Below, piece after piece: positions 25,496-34,485 of a stretch of 45,835 nucleotides of DNA. The translations under genes were made by a program, and so were the position numbers. The notes below the pieces were generated by a model that saw only the letters and a list, made by a program, of their open reading frames with translations, was not told the origin of the DNA and searched no databases. Origin of the DNA: Candidatus Omnitrophota bacterium (GTDB lineage Bacteria; Hinthialibacterota; Hinthialibacteria; Hinthialibacterales; Hinthialibacteraceae); contig QZKN01000013.1 of assembly GCA_003598175.1 (NCBI GenBank), forward strand, positions 1 through 45,835, given 5' to 3'. Positions within the stretch are counted from its first letter, which is position 1, and each line of letters begins with the position of its first letter.

Positions 25496-25911
25496 ATGTA
25501 ATGAAATACAAGGGGTATTCCGCCTGGCTTGAATACGATGCCGATGCCAGACTATTTCACGGACGCGTATTAACCACTCGCGACATGATCGCCTTCGAGG
25601 GTCAATCGGTGGATGAACTGGAAGAAATGTTTCATAGCGCCCTTGAGGATTACTTCGACCTTTGTAAAGAAGAAGGAAAAATTCCCGCAGAACCGATCAT
25701 GGGAGAATTTTCTCCGAAAATCACGCCCGAACAACTCGCTGAAGAAATCTTGAAAAACCGAGATGCTATCACCGTCAATGAAGTCCAGGAATTGCTTCAG
25801 GTTTGTGATTACGATCCGGGCGAAGATGGTTCGGAGTGGAAATTCTGGACGCAGTGGCATACTCTCAAAAAGGGGAAAGAAATGCTATCGAAACAAGCGT
25901 CGAGTTTTTGA
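25492..25911 (+). CDS. hicB: HicB-family antitoxin with an atypical C-terminus
   Basis: This 139-residue protein has a canonical HicB N-terminal domain (1-70): YKGYSAWLEYDADARLFHGR, IAFEGQSVDELEEMFHSALE and YFDLCKEEGKIPAEP. The usual ribbon-helix-helix or Xre tail ('SGKF..R..PELH..L...A') is absent. Instead, residues 70-139 read as a different module, including ITVNEVQELLQVCDYDPG and a W-x3-H-x4-G stretch, with no recognisable DNA-binding motif. It follows hicA with a 4-base overlap and ends before a terminator-like hairpin. Confidence 0.78.
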   Translation: MNVMKYKGYSAWLEYDADARLFHGRVLTTRDMIAFEGQSVDELEEMFHSALEDYFDLCKEEGKIPAEPIMGEFSPKITPEQLAEEILKNRDAITVNEVQELLQVCDYDPGEDGSEWKFWTQWHTLKKGKEMLSKQASSF

Positions 25912-25927
25912 AAAAAATCCTTCAGGA

Positions 25928-25960
25928 AATGGGAGCGGCCAACGCTCGCTCCATTCTTTT
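25928..25960. terminator. Bidirectional terminator-like hairpin between hicB and deoR-type gene
   Basis: AATGGGAGCG (25928-25937) pairs with CGCTCCATT (25947-25955), with one bulged G and a 9-base loop. TTTT follows at 25957-25960 on the plus side and a T-run is present on the minus side (25912-25920 read in reverse). It serves convergent genes. Confidence 0.55.
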
Positions 25961-26753
25961 ACGATGTGTGGGCATCCGTTTCGACGGTGATGACCTCCAC
26001 TCCCGCCTCTTTGATTCTGTTATACATCGTTTCATGCTCCGGCCAGAAATCGGTGATGAGGATGTGCACGCGATTTAAACTGCAAAGATGGCACATGGCG
26101 CGTTTGCCGATTTTACTGTGATCCGCCAGCACGACCACCTTGTCCGCATTGGCGATCATGGCCTGTTCGGTTTCCACGACGAGTTCGTTGGAGTAAAACA
26201 GGTTTTCTTCATTGATGCCGCCGACCGAGATGAACGCCCAATCGGCGTTGTATTGGGAAAGTCCGGCTCTTGCCTGTGGGCCGATCAGCTGGCCGGAGAA
26301 AGGATAAAGGTGGCCGCCGGATAGGAAAATTTCCAGCGGCGTTTCCCCAACGCGTTTTTCACCCAGCACATTGGCCAGCCGCAGTGAATTGGTGATGATT
26401 CGCAGAGGGAAATTGGGAAGGCAATTGGCCAGATGAAAGGTCGTGGTGCCGCCGTCGACCATGAGCACATCGCCGGATTGAAGCAGAGAGACCGCTTTTG
26501 AGGCCAATGCGTGTTTTTCTTTGGCGAAGCGGACTTCTCGAAGCGGGTAAGGGGTGACGCCGTTGATGGAATTGGCAATCCGTTTGATTCCGCCGCGCGT
26601 TCTGCGAATCAGGTTGTTTTTTGTCAATTCGTTGAAATCCCGCCGTATGGTCGCGGGGCTGGCGTCTAATTTCCGCACCGCTTCTTCGACGCTTAAAATA
26701 TCGCGCTCGGCAAGAAACGATAAAATCCAATCATGCCTTTGTTGTTGAATCAT
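25959..26753 (-). CDS. DeoR/GlpR-family transcriptional regulator
   Basis: This is a 264-residue sugar-responsive repressor. The N-terminal HTH is RHDWILSFLAERDILSVEEA, then SPATIRRDFNEL and RRTRGG (about 5-55). The C-terminal phosphosugar-sensing domain has MVDGGTTTFHLA (ligand loop), ITNSLRLANVL, and VVLADHSKIGK near the end, all standard DeoR C-terminal motifs. It regulates a sugar-phosphate pathway. The closest sugar genes on the same strand are the HAD and PfkB genes, 1 kb downstream beyond the hic module, so they are candidate targets. A palindrome 91 bases upstream is a candidate operator. Confidence 0.9.
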   Translation of the reverse strand: MIQQQRHDWILSFLAERDILSVEEAVRKLDASPATIRRDFNELTKNNLIRRTRGGIKRIANSINGVTPYPLREVRFAKEKHALASKAVSLLQSGDVLMVDGGTTTFHLANCLPNFPLRIITNSLRLANVLGEKRVGETPLEIFLSGGHLYPFSGQLIGPQARAGLSQYNADWAFISVGGINEENLFYSNELVVETEQAMIANADKVVVLADHSKIGKRAMCHLCSLNRVHILITDFWPEHETMYNRIKEAGVEVITVETDAHTS

Positions 26754-26843
26754 CCTATCTTACGCACCAATCAATCAAATTCGATCATCAATTGTAATGT
26801 CGGTTTTTACTGAATCAACCCTGCAACGAGAAAGTTAGGGTAC

Positions 26844-26861
26844 TAATAGGAACTCCTATTA
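26844..26861. promoter_or_regulatory. Perfect inverted repeat TAATAGGA-AC-TCCTATTA
   Basis: Two 8-bp arms with a 2-base spacer lie 91 bases upstream of the DeoR-type gene start. The size and position suit an operator. Which protein binds is not shown. Confidence 0.35.
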
Positions 26862-27357
26862 TCCGAATTGCCGTTGACGGATTGCGTGGTGAAAGTATTG
26901 TTCTTGTTTGGTATGTTGTATGAATATCTTTCCAATTCCTCGGGTATTTGTCAGGAAGAACAACATCCACCTTGTGTAAATGCTTACCTGTTTTCAGCAT
27001 TCAGCTTTTTGTGATTATTCGGGAATCTGTAATTGAGATAATGGTTTAATTTTATGTGCAAATCCGTGTATAATACATTTATGACGCGGCGGCAAAAAGT
27101 ATGATTAAGTTTTGGTACTGACACATATTGTGGAAATAATCCAGAATCTTCCATCATATACGGTACAGACAGGATGTCCGCACCATAATTTTTGACTTTT
27201 GGCCGGGGTATCATTTATGATGAAGGGAAAAAAGGATGAGATTCGATTTCTCGTGTCTTATGAAATCGTTATTTTAAGAGTATTCTCGTCTGTCTGATCA
27301 AAAATCCAATATTGAATGGGAACAGGGCAATGGGAATCTCATGACGAAGGAGGGATC
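26862..27357. other. Gene-free stretch before the coiled-coil pair
   Basis: About 500 AT-rich bases between the DeoR-type gene and the plus-strand pair. Short minus-strand frames (26815-27000, 26984-27214) have no start context or recognisable content. Only the strong AAGGAGG just before 27358 stands out. Confidence 0.55.
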
Positions 27358-28275
27358 ATGTTGGATGACTACTCATCGGTAGCGGAGCAATTCAAGGAAT
27401 CGTTGATTCAAGAATTCTTGAAAAAAAATCCGAAGGTCAAAAAAGAGGAAATCGTCACGAGAACGGTGAACGGCAGAATCGTGATCGACACGATCGATCA
27501 CGTGTTCAAACATGCTGCCGGACAACGCAAAGTTCAAGAAACCGTCGATCGGAAAAAAATCAACGAATTGCTCGAAAAGGGAGAGAAACGCCTGGCGTCA
27601 TCCCTTGAGTCCCTTCAATCCTCCCGACAATATGCGCAATGGCTGTATCGTTCTCGTTTCGCCGATTTTAGTGAAAAGGAAAAAGACCAAACACTGCTAT
27701 TTCTGGCTCAAAAAGAGGACGCTTGCGGAAAATGCGCCATTGTGGCCGACTCGTCAAAACAGAAATTGCTGGAAGTCATCAACCAACAAGCGCGATCCAC
27801 CAGCTCGCTGGTTCGAACGCTCCTGCAGGAAACGTTACAATCTGTCTTGGATTTGTTGAAATGCCAGGGGGCGATTTTTAAGCGCGAAGTGGAATTGGGA
27901 GACCAGGTTTCCGTTTGCATGAGGGATTTTATCCAATCCACAGTTTCGGTTGCCCAAGCGTTGGTGAAACCGACTACCGTCAACGCCATGGCCAGGGCTT
28001 ATCAAATCCTAAAAAATGAAACAATCGACGCCACGGCGATCACAAAGGCTGAAAATATAAAAAAATTAAAGCAAGCCGTGGATGAACTCGAATCGAATTT
28101 GAAACAACGGCGCGATATGATCAATTCCATCCAACAGCTGGTCCATTTCGTCGAAAGCGTCCTGGAAGCGGCCGGACAATTGGAACCAAAAGAAAAACCG
28201 TCAGAACCGGCGTTGGATTCAAAATCGGCGCCGACTCGTCGCATGGCGTTTACAAGTCGATTGAATCGAAGATAA
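27358..28275 (+). CDS. Unrecognised helical protein, first of a pair
   Basis: This 305-residue protein is soluble-looking and largely alpha-helical. Near the N-terminus it has a short conserved-looking strand (EIVTRTVNGRIVIDTIDHVF); the rest is long helices with scattered Cys (CGKC at about 122-125; C near 168 and 179). A proline-rich tail ends the chain. AAGGAGG sits 6 bases before ATG 27358, so the upstream ATG at 27316 is not used. I do not recognise a family. The next gene, also helical, begins 100 bases downstream on the same strand, so a shared function is plausible. Confidence 0.75.
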   Translation: MLDDYSSVAEQFKESLIQEFLKKNPKVKKEEIVTRTVNGRIVIDTIDHVFKHAAGQRKVQETVDRKKINELLEKGEKRLASSLESLQSSRQYAQWLYRSRFADFSEKEKDQTLLFLAQKEDACGKCAIVADSSKQKLLEVINQQARSTSSLVRTLLQETLQSVLDLLKCQGAIFKREVELGDQVSVCMRDFIQSTVSVAQALVKPTTVNAMARAYQILKNETIDATAITKAENIKKLKQAVDELESNLKQRRDMINSIQQLVHFVESVLEAAGQLEPKEKPSEPALDSKSAPTRRMAFTSRLNRR

Positions 28276-28375
28276 ACTGGAAATGTATTTTTTCGCTTAA
28301 CGTGGTAGAATTAATAAATATTATTGTTTTCGTGTTCCTGAGTAATCCTGGAATGTCCGTCCGGAGATGTGGAAA

Positions 28376-29497
28376 ATGACACAATACGATGTCCAGAGCA
28401 TCACGGGATTTCAGATCGGCGTCCTGTTCGGGCCCGATCAGGAATCCATTTCGATGGAACGCGTCGAGATGTTCTTAAAAAAGGCCATAAACGTCGCTTC
28501 CGAACGAACCGGTTGTACTCCCAACCAACTGGTCCGTATCGTTCACAATAATAAGGTGATCTGGTTGACCCAGCAGCAAGCGGCGGATTTTCTCGAAACG
28601 GGATTGGAACCCGATGTGCAAAAGGAAGTGGAGCGAGTCTTGCGCGGCGATTTGAAATATATCCGCCAGGAACTCGAAATTTTATTAGCCATCGCATTTT
28701 ATATATTAAATAAATACAAAGAAAATGAAAGTATTCCGCAGGAAGACATCAATCGCATCGAACCGGGTTTGCAGCGAAGGCAACGGGAAATGAAAGATGG
28801 GATTTCCAACACGACCGAAAGTGAAATGATTCTGGCGGATAAGCGCCGACGCAATCCCCTGATCGATGAATACGAACAGAAAATGGGAGAGTTTCTCAAT
28901 TTAAAGGCAAAAGGAGATTTGCAGCGCGCCGTCGTTCTTGCGCGTGAGCTGAAGGAAGAAAAAAAACGCTATCTCCTGCTGGTGCGATCCATCGAGCCGG
29001 ATGTCAAAACCATTTATTATCACCGGCTGAATTTACAGAAAACGAAAAAAAAAATCATCAGCACACAAAACGAATTGTGTTCGACGCGAAAAGATTTGTT
29101 GGAACTGCAAGTGATCGATCTGCAGAACAATATTGAAGCGATTCAGGTAGAAACAGATACTGCCAGTGAACATGGCATGGATTCCGCCAGCGCCGAGATC
29201 AAACGATTGCGGACATATGACATCGACGACGTTAAAAAAGAATTGACGGAAAAACAGAGGGAAATTCAAACCTTGGAAAAAGAAAGCGCGATTTTGGAAC
29301 GGCAGGAAAATGAAACGCAAGCCGTCATCGAGCATATCGCCGATACCGTGTTGGAACAACAGGATTTGAAAATCGACACGAAAGACATAGTGAGAAAGGC
29401 GAGTAAGCCGCTTTTTACGGCGGAGTCTAAGCCGGTTAAAGAGGAGCCACCGAAAAAGTTAAGCGGTATGCATTTTTCAAAATCCAGGAATCAGTAA
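28376..29497 (+). CDS. Unrecognised helical protein, second of a pair
   Basis: This 373-residue protein has a folded-looking N-terminal ~80 residues (TGFQIGVLFGPDQESISMER, then LVRIVHNNKVIWLTQQQAAD). Helices and coiled-coil runs follow from about 105 to 340 (LKEEKKRYLLLVRS, KKELTEKQREIQTLEKES), with a charged tail. No signal peptide or TM segment is seen. I do not recognise the family. ATG 28376 is preferred because GGAG lies 9 bases upstream; ATG 28367 abuts that site. It follows the other helical gene with a 100-base gap. A role as structural or scaffold partners is a guess. Confidence 0.75.
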   Translation: MTQYDVQSITGFQIGVLFGPDQESISMERVEMFLKKAINVASERTGCTPNQLVRIVHNNKVIWLTQQQAADFLETGLEPDVQKEVERVLRGDLKYIRQELEILLAIAFYILNKYKENESIPQEDINRIEPGLQRRQREMKDGISNTTESEMILADKRRRNPLIDEYEQKMGEFLNLKAKGDLQRAVVLARELKEEKKRYLLLVRSIEPDVKTIYYHRLNLQKTKKKIISTQNELCSTRKDLLELQVIDLQNNIEAIQVETDTASEHGMDSASAEIKRLRTYDIDDVKKELTEKQREIQTLEKESAILERQENETQAVIEHIADTVLEQQDLKIDTKDIVRKASKPLFTAESKPVKEEPPKKLSGMHFSKSRNQ

Positions 29498-29992
29498 TCA
29501 TGCAAGGGCTGCGTCAAATTCCTTTCTAATCAAGCGATATTTTTACTCTAGCTTCAAGTAGGTACAATTATTGCTGTATCATTTAGAATGAGTACTTTTT
29601 TCTCAAAGTGGAACACTTTCCGGATTCATGGTCCTGGTTGATTGACTTTTTTTGATTCGGAATGACATTTCTTTGTTTGGATTTACGTAAAAAGTATTCT
29701 TTTTCTTCCGGCTTGGCTTGTTTGCGGAAGAGGGGAAATCCCCAATGGAATTTTCCATCCCGGATCATTTCCTGCCATTCAGCAAAGGGACAAATGGATG
29801 CCGCTTATCGGGTATGGCGTCGGCTAAGGGATGTGAAGGCGCATTGCAAAAATCCCTGACTTGACGGATGGGGACGGGAAACCGAGGATGTTGACGCATG
29901 GATTTTCATGAAAAACAAACCGATTGTTCATTTTGGACTCATCCAAATCAATAAGAATCATAGAGAATTCAAGTAGAAGAAAGTAAAACACG
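29498..29992. other. Gene-free stretch upstream of EF-G
   Basis: A 495-base gap. A near-palindrome GGGGAAATCCCC is at 29732-29743 and GGAATTTTCC follows it. Frames at 29583-29768 and 29662-29859 lack starts and family signs. The EF-G promoter must lie here, but I cannot point to it. Confidence 0.5.
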
Positions 29993-32086
29993 ATGACACG
30001 TATAATACCCCTGGAACGCGTTCGAAACATTGGAATTATGGCGCATATCGACGCCGGAAAAACCACGGTGACGGAGCGAATACTCTATTTTACCGGAAAA
30101 ACCCATAAAATCGGTGAAGTCCACGACGGCGCCGCCACGATGGACTGGATGGAGCAGGAAAAGGAACGAGGCATCACCATCACTTCCGCCGCGACCACCT
30201 GTTTTTGGCGGGATCATCGCATAAATATCATTGATACGCCCGGTCACGTCGATTTTACTGTCGAAGTGGAACGATCCTTGCGAGTACTGGATGGCGCAAT
30301 TGCCTTGTTCTGCGCGGTGGGCGGCGTCGAACCGCAATCGGAAACCGTTTGGCGTCAGGCGCAGAAATATGAAGTGCCCGTGATCGCCTTTATCAATAAA
30401 ATGGATCGAGCCGGCGCCGATTTTTTTCACGTCGTGGACCTGATCGAGTCGAAATTGGGCGCCAATCCGGTTCCCGTCGTCATTCCGATGATGGACGATG
30501 GGGAAATGAAGGCGGTCATCGATTTGATCCGCAATGTGGTTCATTATTACGATGACGTCATTGGAGATAAACGCCATGATGAGCCGGTTCCGGAGGAATG
30601 GCGGGAAGAGCGGAATCACTGGTACAAACATTTGATTGAAAAAGTCAGCGAAGTGGACGAACGTCTGCTCGAGAAATACTGCTTGGGTGAGGAAATATCG
30701 GAACCGGAACTTCTTGACGGTCTTCGCCGCGCCACACTCTCCAGAAATATTGTCCCGGTTCTCTGCGGCGCCGCGTTCAAGAACAAAGGCGTGAAACGTC
30801 TGATTGACGCCATCGTCGATTTTCTTCCCTCGCCGCATGATTTGCTTCCCATCATTGGGACGCTTCACGAAAAAGAAATTCAACGCAACGTGGCCGATGA
30901 AAGTCCCCTTGCCGCGCTCGCTTTTAAAGTCGTGGCCGACAAGCATATGGGACGATTGGTCTATTTCCGCGTCTATTCCGGCGTGATGAGAACCGGCAGT
31001 TATGCCATGAACTATACCAAAGGCAAGAAACAACGGATTGGGCGTCTGCTGCAAATGCATGCGAACAAGCAGGAGCAGCGGAATGCGATCTTTTGTGGAG
31101 ATATCGGCGTTGCCGTTGGTTTGAGTGATACCACCACGGGCGACACGATCTGTGATCCGGATTATCCGATTCTTTTGGAAGCCATCGAATTTCCTTCGCC
31201 GGTCATCGCGGTCAGCGTCAATCCTGTCTCGAAAAATGATCGAGATAAATTAAGCATCGGCCTTTCCCGCCTGGCCGAGGAGGATCCTACCTTTCTGGTC
31301 GAGTCGGGTGTGGAAGAAGGAGAAACCGTCATTTCCGGCATGGGCGAGCTGCATCTGGAAATCATCATTGATCGTTTGCAGCGGGAATACGGCGTAACCG
31401 CCCATATCGGCAGGCCGCAAGTGGCTTATCGTGAAACCATCACTCGCTCCGGCGAAATCAACCATCGCTATATCAAACAGACGGGTGGAAAAGGACAATT
31501 CGCCCACGTCAATTTTCGTATCGAACCGGTTCCGCCGGGACAGGGCTTCGAATTCATCAATGAAATCGTTGGCGGCGCGATTCCACGGGAATATATTCCC
31601 GCGGTCGAGAAGGGGATTCTTGACGCCATGCGGGAAGGCGTGTATGCCGGATATCCGGTGGTGGATTTGAAAGTGGAATTGTTTGATGGATCCTTCCACG
31701 AAGTCGATTCGTCGGAACGCGCCTTTCGCATTTGCGCCAGTCAGGCGTTTAAAGAGCTATTTCTCCGCTCTCATCCGCACCTTTTGGAGCCGATCATGGC
31801 GGTTCATGTGACCACGCCGTCCGAATTTGCCGGCCCGGTCAACGGCAATCTTTGCGGCAAACGCGGCCGTATTTTGGGGATGGACAGCAACGCCGATATT
31901 CAGATTGTTCGGGCGATGGTTCCGTTGGCGGAGATGTTCGGGTACGCGACCGAATTACGAACCATCACGTCCGGACGCGCCTCGTTCACCATGCATTTCG
32001 AGCATTATGAGCCGGTCCCGGCGTTCATCGCGGAAGAGATCGTGGCGGTGAGACGGGAGAACCACAAACACAAGGGCGCCGCCTGA
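29993..32086 (+). CDS. fusA: Translation elongation factor G
   Basis: This 697-residue GTPase drives ribosomal translocation. G1 is AHIDAGKTT, switch [13 protein letters not shown]3 DTPGHVDF and G4 NKMDR. Domain II and III follow, domain IV carries [11 protein letters not shown] and GSFHEVDSS with the tip histidine, and domain V is [12 protein letters not shown] onward. The full length is normal (690-705). It stands alone, with no rpsL, rpsG or tuf neighbours, so it is either relocated or a second EF-G copy. The intact motif set suggests an active factor. The start ATG is preceded by a short weak purine stretch (AGTAGAAGAAAGT). Confidence 0.95.
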   Translation: MTRIIPLERVRNIGIMAHIDAGKTTVTERILYFTGKTHKIGEVHDGAATMDWMEQEKERGITITSAATTCFWRDHRINIIDTPGHVDFTVEVERSLRVLDGAIALFCAVGGVEPQSETVWRQAQKYEVPVIAFINKMDRAGADFFHVVDLIESKLGANPVPVVIPMMDDGEMKAVIDLIRNVVHYYDDVIGDKRHDEPVPEEWREERNHWYKHLIEKVSEVDERLLEKYCLGEEISEPELLDGLRRATLSRNIVPVLCGAAFKNKGVKRLIDAIVDFLPSPHDLLPIIGTLHEKEIQRNVADESPLAALAFKVVADKHMGRLVYFRVYSGVMRTGSYAMNYTKGKKQRIGRLLQMHANKQEQRNAIFCGDIGVAVGLSDTTTGDTICDPDYPILLEAIEFPSPVIAVSVNPVSKNDRDKLSIGLSRLAEEDPTFLVESGVEEGETVISGMGELHLEIIIDRLQREYGVTAHIGRPQVAYRETITRSGEINHRYIKQTGGKGQFAHVNFRIEPVPPGQGFEFINEIVGGAIPREYIPAVEKGILDAMREGVYAGYPVVDLKVELFDGSFHEVDSSERAFRICASQAFKELFLRSHPHLLEPIMAVHVTTPSEFAGPVNGNLCGKRGRILGMDSNADIQIVRAMVPLAEMFGYATELRTITSGRASFTMHFEHYEPVPAFIAEEIVAVRRENHKHKGAA

Positions 32087-32117
32087 TAGGAGGGAGAAGA
32101 TCGGGGAGATTTTTTTG

Positions 32118-32274
32118 TTGGGGATATGATGAGATCTGTTGGTTCGCCCGGCTGAGTGAGCACTACCGCGATCTTTGGCTGCATTACGCCTGAAATTGGG
32201 TGCGCCGAACCGATGCGAGCGATTACCTGCAAATGGATGGAAATCTCTTTGAAGAAGTGGTTTATCTGGTTTGA
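32118..32274 (+). pseudogene. Degraded reading frame with an internal TGA
   Basis: One frame reads GYDEICWFARLSEHYRDLWL (HYA), then TGA at 32191-32193, then NWVRRTDASDYLQMDGNLFE (EVVYLV) and a TGA at 32272. Both halves are in the same frame and look protein-like. There is no start codon or ribosome binding site. It begins 32 bases after EF-G. I do not recognise the family. Confidence 0.3.
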
Positions 32275-32374
32275 AAAATTTATAAATTGTTCGTATTTCT
32301 GCTGCTTTCCGGCATGAGGAATCGTTTTGCTATATGTTTCATCGCTATTTCACAGCTGAATTGCTGGAGTAAAG

Positions 32375-32569
32375 CTACACTACGAAACATCCACAGTTTC
32401 CGTATGCTGAATGTTTTTTTATAGATATTCGCCTATCGATCATACAATGGCGTTGCTTTTCTTGTCGACGTTTAAGATCGGTGATGATTCGTGTACGGTC
32501 ATATTGCTGTTCTTCCACGTAAGCATCTCGATTGCGCCACACTTCTGAAATAATCTCATTGCTATACAT
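32375..32569 (-). CDS. Antitoxin of a PIN-type toxin-antitoxin pair
   Basis: This is a 64-residue protein. MYSNEIISEVWRNRDAYVEE, then QYDRTRIITDLKRRQEK matches a short antitoxin family ('.EI..EV...RD......YD...I..DL..RQ....') commonly coupled to VapC-like PIN genes. Its ATG overlaps the end of the PIN gene by 8 bases. The C-terminus (after residue 45) diverges from the family end and may be mutated. The order toxin then antitoxin is the reverse of vapBC. Confidence 0.6.
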   Translation of the reverse strand: MYSNEIISEVWRNRDAYVEEQQYDRTRIITDLKRRQEKQRHCMIDRRISIKKHSAYGNCGCFVV

Positions 32570-32900
32570 CGGCTATTTCCTCTCCTAATAATTCTAGCGG
32601 CGTACAAATTTCCGGACAAGTATATTCATGATCTGCGCATACTTTACGTATCATGGATTTTTTTTTCGCATTGTTGATATGCCTGCAATTCCAGGTTAGA
32701 AGATAATCGATTCTTTGAACTGCCGCAATCGCAACATGGATCGCATCCGCTTTCGCAGTGGCAGGTACAGTTTCTTTTTCTAACAATTGATGTGCAAGAT
32801 TTTCCACTTCATCATCCACGATTAGTTTTCTGATATCTTTCAGTAAATGAAGTCTACGTTCAGCAGCCTCCGAAATACTAGATAAAGCTTCCACGATCAC
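32562..32900 (-). CDS. PIN-domain toxin, N-terminally truncated
   Basis: This 112-residue product covers the C-terminal two thirds of a PIN (VapC-like) ribonuclease: AKADAIHVAIAAVQRIDYLL, then TWNCRHINNA, and PEICTPLELLGEE. The frame is open a little further upstream with FTSKLVIVEA, which fits the family, but the first strand with the essential Asp (usually 'Y.DT...') is missing. Just upstream, the sequence belongs in another frame to the next gene. The listed start is a GTG inside the domain. It is probably inactive. It shares an 8-base overlap with its antitoxin downstream. Confidence 0.6.
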   Translation of the reverse strand: MIVEALSSISEAAERRLHLLKDIRKLIVDDEVENLAHQLLEKETVPATAKADAIHVAIAAVQRIDYLLTWNCRHINNAKKKSMIRKVCADHEYTCPEICTPLELLGEEIADV

Positions 32901-32955
32901 AAGTTTCGATGTAAATAGATGGGAATTGTGGTCCGGAATAGCACAACCAAGCGAT

Positions 32956-33531
32956 TCATCGAAGCCAGACGCAGTAGGGATTTGCTAGTCGTGCTACTGC
33001 TACGATTCCACGATAACGCGATTTCATTTTTTCTGGATGTAACTTCGTTTCATTTCGAACGGCGCAGACCGTTGAACTACCAAGCATGAATCTAATTGGC
33101 TTGTGAATGTCCGAGAAATCTCCGTAATCCCACAAATCCAATGTTCCGTTGATGGTTGTCATCATATCGAAAACCAGGGCAGTTGCGCATTTATTCAACT
33201 TCCCAGTGACGGGACTTAAGTCTTTCGGAAGTCGATGCCATAACACTCCATCTTTGGAGTACTCTCTCGCCACGTCTTCCACGACAGTGGGACGAGTACC
33301 ACCCTTGGTAGCTGGTTCTACAAATAATGTGTATGTCCGGGAGTGTCGGCAAATCTCCTGAACTCGCACAGGAAGTGTTTTGGGGGATCTTATGAACCAG
33401 AAAGTTAATCCCTTTCGCTCTATATCGGCTATTTTTCTTTTAAAAATCGCACAAACACTTTCGCCGGCATGATCCCCTATCACGCTCAACACACACAGTG
33501 GGCTTGTCAATGCCGCTTCAAGTAATGTCAT
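32956..33531 (-). CDS. Unrecognised 191-residue protein
   Basis: No family recognised. The composition is that of a folded, cytoplasmic alpha/beta protein (SPLCVLSVIGDHAGESVCAI, LTFWFIRSPKTL, then GTLDLWDYGDFSDIHKP). There are five Cys, no TM segment and no signal. It lies between a truncated PIN toxin and the DUF5615/DUF433 pair, all on the minus strand, which suggests an accessory or defence island. The C-terminus runs into the sequence upstream of the PIN fragment. Confidence 0.6.
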   Translation of the reverse strand: MTLLEAALTSPLCVLSVIGDHAGESVCAIFKRKIADIERKGLTFWFIRSPKTLPVRVQEICRHSRTYTLFVEPATKGGTRPTVVEDVAREYSKDGVLWHRLPKDLSPVTGKLNKCATALVFDMMTTINGTLDLWDYGDFSDIHKPIRFMLGSSTVCAVRNETKLHPEKMKSRYRGIVAVARLANPYCVWLR

Positions 33532-33660
33532 GGTTTTTTATTACTGCAATTACAAGATCAATTTTGCACATCACAAAATATATCCCGGCAACAAAATAAT
33601 TATCATTATGATTTATCGATTTAAGGATTCATCTTGCTCATGCTTAACTCATACCTACAC

Positions 33661-34020
33661 TTACTTCCATCTGTTAATAAATTCTATTCTATTTTTCATT
33701 TCATCCGCTGAAATTGTTGCGATTAATTTCAGAAGATTTCGTAAGAGAATTCCGATTGAGTATCGTTGCTGTTGTGCAAGGATAATTCCCGCGTGAGGTT
33801 TTTCATGCTTCATGAATTCGGAGTGCAAACGATAAAAGTCACCTACATTAAAACTGAATAAAACATGATTTTGTGAGGATGCGTAATTTAGATGCTCCTC
33901 ATCCGCGCGTTGGATCATTCCGGCGTCAAGAGCAGTATTCACTTTGATGTTACGGGCGCGCAAGGCTCGCACCAAATGTTTATCCATGGAATCTTCGTCA
34001 AAATATAAGGATATTTTCAT
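33661..34020 (-). CDS. DUF5615 PIN-like toxin
   Basis: This 119-residue PIN-like protein opens MKISLYFDEDSMDKHLVRAL, with the acidic DED of the predicted RNase active site, then NTALDAGMIQRADEEHLNYA, VLFSFNVGDFYRLH and an internal HAGIILAQQQRYS. This pattern is the DUF5615 family. Its start overlaps the end of the DUF433 gene (4 bases, ATGA). It is probably the toxin of a type II pair that is still intact. Confidence 0.82.
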   Translation of the reverse strand: MKISLYFDEDSMDKHLVRALRARNIKVNTALDAGMIQRADEEHLNYASSQNHVLFSFNVGDFYRLHSEFMKHEKPHAGIILAQQQRYSIGILLRNLLKLIATISADEMKNRIEFINRWK

Positions 34021-34316
34021 GGATGATTTGTCAGGGATAGATAATGATCACATTCAAATTGTTCGGCTTCGGTTTCTGCTTCAGTCATTTCTGCTTCAAT
34101 TTGTTCCTGATTCACATGATAATGCGTTAAGGCAGCGTAAACCTGGGACAACGATAAATGTCCGATTTTGTCTACAATTTCTTCGGGGCTCAAGCCAAGC
34201 TTGTACCACCCAACGATTCTTTTTACGGTGACGCCCGTTCCCGCAATTCGCGCAGAACCATTGCGAATGTCGGGCGTTTGCACAATCAATGTTCCAATAT
34301 CGACGGAACTTGTCAT
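34017..34316 (-). CDS. DUF433 antitoxin
   Basis: This 99-residue antitoxin has ARIAGTGVTVKRIVGWYKLG, then LSPEEIVDKI and LSLSQVYAALTHYHVNQEQI, the DUF433 HTH-like layout. I chose the Met at 34316 (MTSSVDIGTLIVQTPDIRNG) because GATGGAG lies just upstream; the frame extends to 34382 without family similarity. It overlaps the DUF5615 toxin start by 4 bases, and is transcribed first. Confidence 0.82.
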   Translation of the reverse strand: MTSSVDIGTLIVQTPDIRNGSARIAGTGVTVKRIVGWYKLGLSPEEIVDKIGHLSLSQVYAALTHYHVNQEQIEAEMTEAETEAEQFECDHYLSLTNHP

Positions 34317-34485
34317 GGCCAATACTCCATCATCGAAGTAAAACTGAATTATTCGCCAATTCAGTTGGAAATATGATAGCACATACGCAGTCAGTGAACA
34401 AATTCAACTCCAATATCGGTCTGATCCGAAGTATAGTAAAGGGGTGGAGCGAATTGGCTTTGATCGATTTTACAGGTGAGATTGA

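Noticed and set aside
29732..29743. GGGGAAATCCCC near-palindrome upstream of EF-G
   Set aside because: Imperfect at the centre, isolated, and common by chance in this composition.
29969..31060. 363-codon minus-strand frame opposite EF-G
   Set aside because: Antisense to the conserved EF-G G-domain and domain II; no family features.
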